The notes: generated by a model from the letters alone, not told the origin. Positions 18,309-27,287 are shown, counted from the first letter of the stretch. The stretch is DNA of 32,500 bases from Symbiodinium natans (GCA_905221605.1 CAJNDS010000945.1:1-32500), one strand, 5' to 3'. Made by a program: numbers and translations.

Positions 18309-18831
18309 GCCGCTGCAGTTACCAGCCCAAAGCGAGGCTGTCACCAACGCGCGCCATGGTGAGCGGTGGGGTACACCATGGCTCAAGCCTCGGGCCGCGG
18401 GGGGCTCCATTGCGGCAGCTGTCAGTCCACCTCACGTTTTCCGAACACCCTGCGGCACTCCAACGCGGGAGAGAGGACCACTAAGGAAGGAGCTTGCAAC
18501 GACCAATCCTGCGGTTGTGCCGGCCGCGTGTTCTAGTGCTCTGGATGCTTGTGTGACGCTCTAGTGAAGTTGCCCACAGGATCGGAGGGAGTAGCGCCGC
18601 CTCGTGTCCACCCCGTAGTGGAGGCAACATTAGGGACCCACCGCCTGGCGAGATGCCCGCAAGCCCCCACCGCTCTGGAGCGTCAGAAGTGTTGTTCTCA
18701 GCGGTCTCGATGCTGGATTCGATTCTCTGTATGAGCATCGTCAAACCGAAACAAGCCGAGACAGTCATGCAGGCCGCCGGGCTGAAGGCCATTGCCGGAC
18801 CGGCTATCAACCTCTCGCTCTGTTCATCCAT
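18309..18831 (-). CDS. Upstream exons of the membrane-protein gene
   Basis: Three minus-strand exons. The first, from 18831 to about 18646, begins MDEQSERLIAGPAMAF and holds a hydrophobic stretch (AACMTVSACFGLTMLI). The second, 18560-18449, follows a CACTAG acceptor and reads SVTQASRALEHAAGTTAGLV with a further small-residue hydrophobic run. It ends G|GTGTTC and joins in phase 1 to a 29-nt third exon, 18337-18309 (SLWAGNCSG), which ends at a GTAAGA donor. Small-residue-rich hydrophobic segments like these often precede the TRP-like region in the same family, so they plausibly belong to the gene at 17854-15905. The link across 18308-17855 is not resolved. The Met at 18831 may be a true start or internal. 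Confidence 0.45.
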
Positions 18832-18944
18832 GCGCCTCCCCCTGAGATTGCTGCCATTCTACTATACGCATGTCGGTACTCGGAGGCGTGCCGCTTCGAG
18901 CTGACAGGCGGGGTCCCTCCTTGCCCCTTTTTCCACGGGCCGGA

Positions 18945-19300
18945 ACTTTGGGCCGTTTGCTGCAAAAGGGCCGCAGGCAAGGTGGCTGGCGTGTGGAGGT
19001 CGGCAGGGACCGCATTGAGACCACAAATCTTTTGCTCCAACAACTCCGTGACGAAGTGGTAATTGGACCGCGATCCTCCAGCGGGCTGTCTGTGGTCGCC
19101 AATCAGCAAACCCTGCAGCAAACCATTTGTAAAATCACCGTTATCATAATCCAGAATGGATCTGTTTTCGAAAAACCAGCATCAAGCCATACATGACGCT
19201 CTTAATCGCTCCATCTGCCAGCAGACTCTTTGGTCCTTGCTCCAGTCTTCATCACAAAAACCAGACACGCAGCGATCGTAAGCATCAGCAAGGTCTGGTT
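18945..19300 (-). CDS. Cys-containing exons, probable 5' part of membrane gene
   Basis: Two minus-strand segments. 19300-19185 follows a TTTGGTAG acceptor and holds three closely spaced cysteines in DRCVSGFCDEDW and QRVCW, typical of an extracellular module. From 19161, after a GAAAACAG acceptor, the strand reads SILDYDNGDFTNGLLQGLLI, then SNYHFVTELLEQKICGLN, to about 18945. Codon use is good, but the junction between the two is not settled because the first runs into TGA at 19182 unless spliced earlier. Together with the exons to 18309 they would form the ectodomain and first membrane segments of the surface protein. No domain family is recognised. Confidence 0.4.
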
Positions 19301-19559
19301 CTACCAAAGTGATTGGGCGATGGAAGAAAATTTCTCAACGACTTGCAGAAGCGTTTTAAATGTTGCGCAAATCTTCGCCAAAAAAGCTCTTTTTTGTAAA
19401 CCGTTTTCTCTTCTTTATCACATCAGCAGGCCAGCAAGTAAAAAAGAAGTTGTGACGACAAACCTGCACCAATCACTTAGCAGCCCTTACCCAAAGCAAT
19501 GCTGTTGTTCCTCTCTGCAGTGTCTTAGCCGGAATTACCCAGACGGAATTTCTGAAAGC

Positions 19560-20400
19560 TGCATATTTTCAGAAATTTGATTTTTGTTTTTGAAAACCAT
19601 GAAAAATGTATTTTTTCCTTTCGTTGAAAACTTTTTTGTTTGCTCCCATTTACCTGGCAAGATAGCATGTAGGAATTCCAAAATGATTTGTTTTTAAACC
19701 AACCATTCCACAGAATTTCTAGATTTTTTCGACGCCGCGTTTCTTACAATGTTTTTTGAAAATTTTCAAAATTTAAAATTTTGATCCAAACCAAGCCGGT
19801 TGGCTTAGTTGCAAAAAGTTAGTAAGGCTCATTTTGTTTTCAGATCATTTTGTTGACAATGTTCCTCAAACAAGGAAAAGTTGAAAAAAAAAAACATCAA
19901 TTAATGTTTTTAGAAATTGTACTCAAGCGATTTTGTTTCTGAACCAAGGCACTGCAAAATCATTTACACTGCAGACTTTGAAATGCTTGAAAACCAGTGT
20001 TTCCTGTTTTAAATGTTTTTTCATTTTTGGAAATTTTAAAAACAATCTGCTTTGACCAAGGCAACTTCGAAACCAGTGTTTTCTGGTTTTAAATGTTTTT
20101 CATGTTTAAAATTACAAAAATAATTTGCTTAACAGGGCATCTTCAATTTGCTCAAGTTTGGTGTTGCCTTGCATGTGTCAAGCCAGACAGCTAAGGTCAT
20201 GTTTCTTTGCTGGTAGCTTTGTTCAGCCTTTGCAGGTGCAAACAGGAAAAATGCACGTCAAGTCAAGCAGCAGAAAAAAAAATGGGCTGAGTTTGAAGTC
20301 TTGGCTTTGACGCGAACAGGGAAAACCGGTAGATGGGCTGCGACGACCGCAATTGCAGACCGCGACGGCGACGCGTGGGTGGTGGTGGCGGGCCGTGGAC
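19560..20400. other. AT-rich, T-run-rich noncoding block
   Basis: Composition drops abruptly to AT-rich at about 19560, with many T4-T7 runs. It contains repeat copy 1 (19722-19925) and a diverged tandem pair at about 19990-20067 and 20068-20140, each with ACCAGTGTTT, TTTTAAATG and a GGCA/CTTC ending. No coding potential is seen. Confidence 0.6.
19722..19925. repeat. AT-rich dispersed repeat, copy 1
   Basis: This copy aligns over about 200 bp with 20622-20820: both carry GACGCCGCGTTT or AACGCCGCGTTT, AAGCCGGTTGGCT, CAAAAAGTTAGTA, GTTGACAATGTT and CTCAAACAAGGAAAA in the same order. Divergence is moderate, including indels in A/T runs. The conserved GC-rich words within AT-rich DNA suggest a decayed mobile element. 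Confidence 0.85.
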
Positions 20401-20470
20401 ATGAGTTATAACTCAATAACTTATGACTCATGACTGTGACATGACTCATAACTCATAACTCATGACTCCC
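20398..20470. repeat. ATGACTCATAACTC microsatellite-like repeat
   Basis: Interleaved ATGACTCAT, AACTCATAACTC and GAGTTATAACTCAATAA words form an imperfect short tandem repeat with local dyads. An echo (AATGACTCATGACTT) lies at 20594-20608. Confidence 0.8.
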
Positions 20471-20621
20471 ATGTCTTTGCACTTTCGTTTGATGTTGGTT
20501 TGATGGTAGGTGCGCCGTCTCATCCCTCTTTGAAATCTTATTGCTCTAGCTTACTGGGGCGCTGTTGCGTCGAAGAAGCAGTGGAGGAAAAAAAATGACT
20601 CATGACTTCCACAAAATACAT

Positions 20622-20820
20622 TCTGTTTTTTTTGAACGCCGCGTTTTTTCTAATGTTTTTTAATATTTTCAATATGTTAAATTTTGAACCAAAGCAAGCC
20701 GGTTGGCTCAGTTTCAAAAAGTTAGTATGGATCATCTTGTTCATTTCGTTGACAATGTTTCTCAAACAAGGAAAAATTGAACAAAAATCAATTAACGTTT
20801 TTTTTTTTTGATTTTGTTTT
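20622..20820. repeat. AT-rich dispersed repeat, copy 2
   Basis: Second copy of the element at 19722-19925, in the same orientation, about 900 bp downstream. It ends in a T13 run at about 20799-20811. Confidence 0.85.
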
Positions 20821-21004
20821 TCAGGCAAGTTTGTTCAGAAAGGAGCAATGGACTGGCTTCAACGTCTGTTTGTCGGTTCAAACAGAGTACCTTTAAGCCT
20901 AAAAACCCGACCCTCAAACCTGAAAATAAACCCTGGACACTTAGCTCCGTCGTCGGTAATGGGGCCATGTAATCCATGTGGCCCCCTGATTTGATGCCAA
21001 GCAG

Positions 21005-21050
21005 AGAGTGCTTCGCACCCCCATTTTGCCGTCAGGCAAAAAATCCAAGT
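21005..21050. repeat. 46-nt double-hairpin element, copy 1
   Basis: The element contains two adjacent hairpins: GTGC-TTC-GCAC and TTTTGCC-GTCA-GGCAAAA, separated by CCCCA. An otherwise identical copy lies at 22723-22768 in the same orientation, differing by a single C/T in the second loop. Its borders are sharp: flanking sequences do not match. Confidence 0.9.
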
Positions 21051-21059
21051 TTCGCTGCA

Positions 21060-21320
21060 CTTTTGTTCACTGCACTTTTGTTCACTGCATTTGTCATATA
21101 ATAATAATAGTGTTTTCTCAATAATATTGACCCGGCTAATAAGGGATTTATACTGCCCGGGCATGCTAAATCCTTATGCGTGAATATATAATAATAGGGT
21201 GTGAACAAAGTAAACACGCGGGCACAATATTATTCCCTTAAAAGCCCGCGATATAAGAATTATTATATTATAAGCCCCGGGCCCCTATTTAATTTACTAA
21301 TGTGCCCGGAATAGAATGAA
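21060..21320. other. AT-rich block with GC-rich palindromes
   Basis: AT-rich DNA is punctuated by CCCGGG-type palindromes. TAAGGGATTTA (21140-21150) pairs with TAAATCCTTA (21167-21176) around TGCCCGGGCA (21154-21163). CGCGGGC (21217-21223) pairs with GCCCGCG (21244-21250). A GCCCCGGGCCCC lies near 21273. A CACTGCACTTTTGTT tandem repeat lies at 21055-21085. The style recalls the GC clusters of some organelle genomes, but no organelle gene is present. Confidence 0.6.
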
Positions 21321-22722
21321 TACAAAGAGAGCAATATTTGCAGGCTTTATAAGGAACGTAGTAAAAGAACGTACGCACGCCATTAATATTATTTGGGCGA
21401 GGACCTGTGGCAACTGCTACATTTTGCGGGCGCCTACGGGTGCGTCTCACCCAGAGGGCTGTGCACCTGATTAAATGCAAGCACGTCTTAGCCGGCCTGT
21501 GCACCGTAATGCACCCGCAAACCAACCCACTTTGCAACCACAAATACTTACCACACAATGTGAATTTGTGGTTTCGGCTGTTTTTTCTTTGTGTGCATGT
21601 GCAAGAGTGTATGGGTTGGTTTTTTTTTGGACTGGCGTGCTTTTATTACATTAGTAGCAGGTTGGTCTTGTTGGACTCGACGTAACGGGCAAAAAGTTAG
21701 CGCGCGCAACCACCAAGAACACCACGCAACCACCCAAAAAACAAGAAAACAGAAACAACAAAGCAAGCAAAGGCGCGGCTCCTGACCATGCATGCGCGGC
21801 ACCTGCAGCCACGTCTGATCCAAACGGGTTAGCACCTTGAACCTGTGCATGTGCGGGCAGCACTCCACTGTTGCAAAGAGTTCATATGCTGCAAGGTGGA
21901 AGAGGCAGTACGCTGGGTGTAGCATTTCTTTGCATTAACAGAAAAAGAGTTGGTATACAAGCTGGATGCATCAAAAGCGCAAACCTTTGCTGCGTTCTTG
22001 CTCTAACTAGAACCAGCAAGCACGCCAGCAGAGCCACCACGCGTCCGTGGAGACGGTAGCCGGCATTTTTTTCTTGTTGTAAAAAAAGAAGAAGCGACGG
22101 AGCCCAAAACGGCACTTAAGCTTGGCAACAACGTGGCGAAATTTCTGCCGATTGAATCTGTTTTGCGTGTCTGCGTGGTACAACAGCAACTTAAGCGAGA
22201 TCGCAAATGTTCTGCTGGAAGCAGGTTTTTGTTGAGGTTAGATTTTGTTTGTTTTACTCCGTGTGACAAGCCGCGTGGTGTTGCAATTTTTAAGCATGTC
22301 TGGAATGTGCAGGCCTGCTTGCCAATTTTTTTCATTTCCACTTTTCTGGAACCCTGCAAACTCGAAATTTCGCAAGTAGCAGTAGCAGTAGCAGTTGCAG
22401 TAGTTGCAGTAGTAGTTGCTTATGTTGTTAAAATATTTTTTAAGTGCAAAACTGTTTTTGATTTGGTTTGCGTTATCTTCGCTTTTTTTCCTGACCTCTT
22501 TCTGGCTCTTTGTTCGTCTCTGATTTTGATTTCGTATGTTTTCTGAATATTTGTTGTTCCAGTGTTGTAAATGGTTTGACTCTCTTCTATATATTTGTGA
22601 TTCGTTTTGGTTTACTTTGTTACTGCAGCTGAGACGTCGAGTTTCATGGATTTGCAACTGATGGGTTCTGCAATTGTAAGGTTTCTGTTCTGCTTCTTGC
22701 ACAATTTTCTAGACATAGCGGA
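21320..22722. other. AT-rich spacer without a supported gene
   Basis: Open frames exist on both strands but show low-complexity, Phe/Lys/Asn-rich translations without recognisable domains. A GCAGTA/GTAGTT hexamer microsatellite lies at 22376-22421. The block lies between the two 46-nt hairpin elements. Confidence 0.5.
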
Positions 22723-22768
22723 AGAGTGCTTCGCACCCCCATTTTGCCGTTAGGCAAAAAATCCAAGT
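22723..22768. repeat. 46-nt double-hairpin element, copy 2
   Basis: This is the same 46-nt element as 21005-21050, with GTTA instead of GTCA in the second loop. Both stems are fully conserved. Confidence 0.9.
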
Positions 22769-23812
22769 AAGGGCCTCTGCACTTGCGGTTGCTTCTTTGT
22801 AGCGTGTACAGTTTTGACTCTCTGAGTAGATGTCTGTCTCACCCTAAGTGAAAAGTCCCACAAGATCGGCCTACTGTGCTGCTGATGTAGTAAAGAGGCG
22901 ACCATTTCAAAAATTCCAGCCTGTGAGGACACGCCCGGTGCTGTCGAGCTTCTGCATCCCGGCGAGACATAGCAGGAGACGGTCCTCCTATGCTTGACGC
23001 GACCTTGCGTGTGAGCTTTACTGTGTGCAGCCGGAAACATTGGCTTTTACAGCATTGTTTTGCTGTTTTGCTTGGTCACTTCGCTTCAACTTAAGGCTCG
23101 ATTTCTCGATTTTTTTTGGTCTCTGACGGAGAACACTGTTTTTTTGCGCGTTTTCACTTCTTCTTTGCGGAGGAGGAGGGCACTTTGGACTGTTGCTTTT
23201 CCTATTTTTCTCCTGGGGGGGGGGAGGCCCAAAAGTGGTTTAATTACAGCATTTTTGGGGGCGCTTTTCGATGTAAACCCTCGGTACAACTGCCTCCCGA
23301 AGCTGCTGTGTGTACAGCTGTACAGCCGGGGCATTCTGCTACAAGATGTGTAAAAACATTTGATGAACTAATGGTTTGCGTGTGTTCGCGCTGTTGTGGC
23401 TTCCACCAGCGAGGGAAGATGCACTTGGCCAAAGAGAGGTAGAGTGGTCTCAGAGTTGATGACACGGTGGTGCCAGTGAAGCTTCAACTCCTGAACCGTA
23501 GTATCGGCCTCCATCCAGCAGTCCTTGATCGGTAGCTTACCAGGCAGAGGCAGAGCTCTATTAGTCTCTATTGTCAGAACCCCCCTATGTGTGCACCCGG
23601 AGCATGGAGGACGATGAGGCCGCGCAGAGGGCTGGAGTTGGAAGAGGGGGTTAGGATCAAACCTTAAACCGAACCCTAAACTGAATTTAGGCCACCAAGC
23701 TTTCAGCCTTCTCCCGTGTAGACTCCGACGACCTTTAGAGTTTAGGGTCGAGGGAGCTGGTCTTAGGAGGTTTCGGCATACCCGATTGCAGACCGCTTCG
23801 TACCCTAAACCC
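22769..23812. other. Spacer, one weak minus-strand coding candidate
   Basis: Most of this stretch shows nothing, apart from a G10 run at 23215-23224. Around 23560-23380 the minus strand is open with plausible codons; the sequence from GTAAGC at about 23540 to GGTTCAG at about 23491 could be a 50-nt intron inside it. Support is too thin for a gene call. Confidence 0.35.
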
Positions 23813-23944
23813 CAAAACCCCAAAACCCCAAAACCCCAAAACCCCAAAACCCCAAAACCCCAAAACCCTAAACCCTCAAACCCCAAACCCCAAACCCCAA
23901 ACCCCAAACCCCAAACCCTAAACCCTGAACCCTAAACCCTAAAG
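23813..23944. repeat. Telomere-like array with unit switching
   Basis: The plus strand begins with CCCTAAA, changes to a run of CCCCAAAA octamers (23819-23869), then to CCCCAAA heptamers (about 23881-23917), and returns to CCCTAAA. The octamer is the complement of TTTTGGGG, the telomere repeat known from hypotrich ciliates, but here it is clearly derived in place from the heptamer. Confidence 0.9.
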
Positions 23945-24059
23945 ACCCGTTTAGAGTTAAGGGCTTCGGGGCTAGACCGAAACCCGACACACCGGAACAA
24001 CCCAGAACCCAATCTCTCTACTGAGAACCACAAAGTTACGAAACCGAAAAAGTTCACCC

Positions 24060-24190
24060 TGAACTCGGTCCCAAACCCTCAACCCAAAGCCCTAGACCCT
24101 AAACCCTACACCCTTAACCCTAAACCCTCAATCCTCAACCCTCAACCCTCAACCCGCAACCCGCAACCCTCAACCCTCAACCCAAGCCCA
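24060..24190. repeat. Degenerate CCCTAAA-derived repeat
   Basis: Heptamers drift to CCCTCAA, CCCGCAA and related forms, with local runs of identical variants, showing that variant units themselves were amplified. Confidence 0.8.
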
Positions 24191-24208
24191 AAACACCCTG
24201 CCACCCAG

Positions 24209-24276
24209 GCGCCTCGTCGCCAGCCGCGGCTTCTCCGCATCGCGTTTTGCGCGCGGCCTGCCGTGTCAAGAGAGAG
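24209..24276 (+). CDS. Candidate exon, unknown gene
   Basis: The plus strand between a CACCCAG acceptor and a GTTGAG donor is open in all three frames for 68 bp, with GC-rich codons. One frame reads SSPAAASPHRVLRAACRVKR. The splice borders are good but the frame cannot be chosen from sequence alone. Confidence 0.2.
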
Positions 24277-24582
24277 GTTGAGCGCCCCGGGATTATAGGG
24301 CAGTTTAGGGAGCCGCTCCCTTTGGAGCCTTAATCCCTAAACCATAAGCGTTCCGAACTCCTGCCCTGTTTCAAGCACTGTGGGACCCTAACAACCAGTC
24401 CAACATCCAAAAGCCGAAACTGCTCCAAACCCCCTAAAGCCTAAACCCTCTCTTAAGTCCCTAGGCCCTGAACCGTACGACGCTTTTGATGACCAAAGCC
24501 CTGGCGCCCTTTTCAGGAACCCTTATACATTCCTAGCGAGTCAGAGATTTAGGCTTCAGGGTTTAGGGTTTCCCAGAAGCCC

Positions 24583-24680
24583 TGAACCCTGAACCCTAAA
24601 CCCTAAACCCTAAGCCCGAAACCCCAAACTTTAAAACCCTAAACCCTGAACCCTAAACCCGAAACCCTAAACCCTCAACC
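24583..24680. repeat. Mixed CCCTAAA-type array
   Basis: Short runs of CCCTAAA with CCCTGAA, CCCGAAA and CCCCAAA variants. A TTTAGGG fragment in opposite orientation precedes it at 24558-24570. Confidence 0.85.
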
Positions 24681-24713
24681 TTGAAAATCCGAGATTTCTT
24701 CGGGAGCTCTGAG

Positions 24714-24770
24714 GAGATCCCATGCCCATCAAGACCCAGGCGACCCTTCGAGCCATCGAAGCAAGGCGGG
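24714..24770 (+). CDS. Candidate exon with strong GTGAGC donor
   Basis: After a GCTCTGAG acceptor-like site the plus strand reads through ATG at 24722 as MPIKTQATLRAIEARRG and ends G|GTGAGC (phase 1). The donor is followed immediately by a TTTAGGG array (24785-24844), which would be intronic. The basic, helical peptide has no recognised family. It may be the first coding exon of a plus-strand gene that includes 26877-26940 and 27245-27287. Confidence 0.3.
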
Positions 24771-24784
24771 GTGAGCGGTTAAGG

Positions 24785-24844
24785 GTTTAGGGTTTAGGGT
24801 TTAGGGTTTAGGGTTTAGGGTTTAGGGTTTAGTTTTTAGGGTTT
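24785..24844. repeat. Telomere-like TTTAGGG array
   Basis: Seven perfect TTTAGGG units and one variant lie on the plus strand, starting 15 bp downstream of a GTGAGC donor. Confidence 0.95.
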
Positions 24845-25555
24845 TGGCTTTGAGGCTCAGGGTCTGTGAGGATTTGGGTGTTTAAGGTTCAGGGCTTTCA
24901 AGCTTCCGCCTTAAAACCAAATTCCGAAACCCTAAACCCTGTAACCCAAACCATATAACCCTTAACCCTAAAGTCGACTGGGACAACTTCTGCCCCATGT
25001 CTGTAGTCTTGGTATTGGGGGTTTACGAGAATCGGGGACCTTAAAATGGACCCCCAAATCATGGGATTCCCGAAAAACAAGGACCCCAACAAGGTGTCCC
25101 TAATTTCGGAAACCGCCATTTACAGAAATTGTCGACGGTTTGTGTCCGGGGTTTTGACCGGGTGTTGCGCGGGCTTTGACGAGATTTTTGTTTTTGTTGT
25201 TTGACCGGATAGAAGGTGCACATATATGTATATATGCACATAAATATAGGGTTTGTGTGCGGGCCTTCACCCGGGCTTTTGGGTTTTCAGGAAAAGGGTT
25301 GCCAGCTCCCGTAAGGCTTTGCCAGGCAGTCTATTCATCAGGTCTTTAAGGGAGGGGTTCAAGGGTTGTATGTGACCCAAGCGGCCTCATACTCCCCACT
25401 ACTCCCTAAGGCTCCCTGAGAGGACACCATAATTTATCTTCAGCGCGCTAGGATGTTGTGACCGCAAGGTGCGAAAGTGGTACACATGGGTTCAGGGTTT
25501 AAGTTTTGGGGTTTAGGGCTCTAATTAGTTCAAATCTTGAGTACTCGTCACAAAT

Positions 25556-25569
25556 CCCCCCCCCCCCCC
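25556..25569. repeat. Poly-C tract of 14 bases
   Basis: A run of 14 C lies shortly before a CCCTAAA array; a run of 13 G lies at 25868-25880. Confidence 0.9.
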
Positions 25570-25602
25570 AATAGAAGGGTTCCTGAATTCCGGGTTAGGG
25601 AA

Positions 25603-25714
25603 CCCTAAACCCTAAACCCTAAACCCTAAACCCTAAACCCTAAACCCTAAACCCTAAACCCTAAACCCTAAACCCTAAACCCTAAACCCTAAACCCTAAA
25701 CCCTAAACCCTAAA
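25603..25714. repeat. Telomere-like CCCTAAA array
   Basis: Sixteen CCCTAAA units with almost no variation, one of the most homogeneous arrays here, suggesting recent origin or efficient homogenisation. Confidence 0.95.
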
Positions 25715-25749
25715 TCCAAAAAAAGAACCCGAAAAAAAACACCACCAAG

Positions 25750-25821
25750 CCGAACAGGCGCCTGGAGCACGTGGCCGCGCAGGCGGCCAAAAGTAGCAGG
25801 CACGTAGGGACTTCTAAGTAA
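25750..25821 (+). CDS. Candidate terminal exon, unknown gene
   Basis: After a CACCAAG acceptor-like site the plus strand reads 23 codons, including NRRLEHVAAQAAKSSRH, to TAA. A GTAGGG donor within it is an alternative end. It lies between a CCCTAAA array (25603-25714) and a TTTAGGG array (25829-25857). No family is recognised. Confidence 0.25.
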   Translation, partial: PNRRLEHVAAQAAKSSRHVGTSK

Positions 25822-25828
25822 AGTTAGG

Positions 25829-25857
25829 GGTTTAGGGTTTAGGGTTTAGGGCTTGGG
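25829..25857. repeat. Short TTTAGGG array
   Basis: Four units lie on the plus strand, the last drifting to GCTTGGG and then a G13 run. Confidence 0.85.
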
Positions 25858-25911
25858 TTTTGGGTTTGGGGGGGGGGGGGTGGGGGTTGAATATTAGGGG
25901 GAGGGGGCTAA

Positions 25912-26042
25912 GCTTGTCTTGAAGCACATCATGCCATCAAGAAAAGTTGCTTGGAGTCCATATGGGCACTTTTGTAGGCCGTGCAAGCTGGCTTTGAAGA
26001 ACATCATGCCGTCAGCAGTAATTGCTTCAAAACGCATGTGAG
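25912..26042 (-). repeat. 75-bp tandem duplication encoding a DGMM repeat
   Basis: Two copies, starting at 25912 and 25987, align over about 55 bp around GAAGCACATCATGCC and GAAGAACATCATGCC. On the minus strand both read a similar peptide: ITADGMMFFKASLHG and TFLDGMMCFKTSLA. Because the spacing is 25 codons and both copies keep the frame, the repeat may once have been coding. No known domain is recognised. Confidence 0.55.
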
Positions 26043-26485
26043 CTTGTTCTAACAGCGTTATTCGAGCTTTGTGTCTTGCCTTCCCCCACCCTCTAGGCCC
26101 AAAAAACCCATAACATAAGCTCCAAACCGCAAACCCCAAACCGCCTTAGAGCCCCTAAGCCCAAAACGAAAACCCCTAATCCCTCCAACCTCCCCCACCC
26201 TGTTTTTCACCCGTGCAAACCTGAACGAATGCCAGGTCCCGCCTTTCTCGGTTGGGTTTACCTTCGGGGCGCTGGCCTCAGATTTGGCTTAGTGAGTCTG
26301 GTTTGGGTTTCTGTTGGGTTTATAAGGTTTATGATTTGAGGTTTAGGGTCCTTTAGGTCTACTACATATGGCGACAATCTCCATGTTTAGTACTGAATGG
26401 TTTAGGGTCATAGGCATCAGTCTTGGTGTGCGAATAAAGCTTCATGGTTTCGGGTCATCACATACAGCGGTGTTTATTGGGGTTA

Positions 26486-26582
26486 AGCCCTAAACCCGAA
26501 ACCCGAAACCCCAAACCCTCAACCCCAAAACCCTAAACCCTAAACCCCAAACCCCAAACCCTCAACCCTAAACCCTAAACCC
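26486..26582. repeat. Mixed CCCTAAA-type array
   Basis: CCCTAAA with CCCGAAA, CCCCAAA and CCCTCAA variants lie on the plus strand. Confidence 0.9.
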
Positions 26583-26693
26583 GTTATAGAACGGGGGTTC
26601 ATTTGGGGGTCCAGGGTTGCTTAGTGTGTAGCACATTGAAGCTTAAAACTCTAAGGGCCTCACAGCCGGCAGCCTTGTTTATGGAGGAAGAGA

Positions 26694-26847
26694 CCCTAAA
26701 CCCTAAACCCTAAACCCTAAACCCGAAACCCTAAACCCTAAACCCTAAACCCCAAACCCTAAACCCTAAACCCTAAACCCTAAACCCTAAACTCTAAACC
26801 CTAAACCTAAACCCTAAACCCTAAACCCTAAACCTTAGACCCTAAAA
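26694..26847. repeat. Long CCCTAAA array
   Basis: About 22 units lie on the plus strand with single-base variants, among the longest in the window. Confidence 0.95.
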
Positions 26848-26876
26848 ATCTAGTTAGGGGGGTGCCTAGGCCCCTC

Positions 26877-26940
26877 CCCGAGCTGCTAGCGCCGGCGACA
26901 GCGGCCGACAGCGATTCCGTGGCTGAAGTTGCTGGCACAG
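26877..26940 (+). CDS. Candidate exon, joins 27245-27287 in phase
   Basis: The plus strand reads PELLAPATAADSDSVAEVAG and ends ACAG|GTGCAG (phase 1). The peptide is acidic and Ala-rich, probably disordered. The following intron would contain the array at 26971-27010. Its phase fits the acceptor at 27244/27245. The 5' border is not resolved. Function unknown. Confidence 0.3.
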
Positions 26941-26970
26941 GTGCAGCACTAGAGGGCGGTTTCTGTTTTA

Positions 26971-27025
26971 CCCTAAACCCTAAACCCTAATTAAACCCTA
27001 AACCCACACTAAACCCAAGTAGGGT
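26971..27025. repeat. Short CCCTAAA array with TTTAGG return
   Basis: Four to five CCCTAAA-type units are followed by an AGGGTTTAGG fragment in the opposite sense. Confidence 0.85.
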
Positions 27026-27244
27026 TTAGGTTTGTGTCTTGGGCCCGCAGGACTTTCATTTGCTCATTTGAGTTTTTGGGGCCCGTGTTGTTGCAGAATT
27101 TTGGCACAGACCCTTTTGGTGCCGATGTAGGGGGCGGAGAGGGGATTTGCCACATGCCCTAAACCCCAGGCCCTATAAACTCCACGCTTGCCCTAAACTA
27201 AGCTCGGGGCTTAGGGGTTTAGCTTTTGTTGGAACAACCACCAG

Positions 27245-27287
27245 GCCCCACCGCGTCCGAGCCGAAGCCTGTCGCAGAGACGGCTAG
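27245..27287 (+). CDS. Candidate exon following 26877-26940
   Basis: After an AACCACCAG acceptor the plus strand reads PTASEPKPVAETA and ends GCTAG|GTGCGG. Entry phase matches the 26940 donor exactly, which a chance pair would do one time in three. Low-complexity, Pro/Glu/Ala-rich peptide of unknown function. Confidence 0.3.

Noticed and set aside
18368-18385. ACCATGGCTCAAG, like the 3' end of the dinoflagellate spliced leader
   Set aside because: It lacks the TTT of the leader and the preceding CCGTAGCC part, and is not next to a retroposed-looking copy. A second weak match (CCGTAGCC near 16890) is equally isolated.
18968-19121. LLIGDHRQ in a minus-strand exon, resembling helicase motif III (GDhkQLpP)
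   Set aside because: The downstream LPP/LRP residues and every other helicase motif are absent, and the neighbouring exons look like a surface protein.
23368-23907. 179-codon minus-strand frame over the CCCCAAAA block
   Set aside because: Its N-terminal half is just GFGVLG-type translation of the telomere-like repeat. Only the last 60 codons look remotely coding and they have no recognised relatives.
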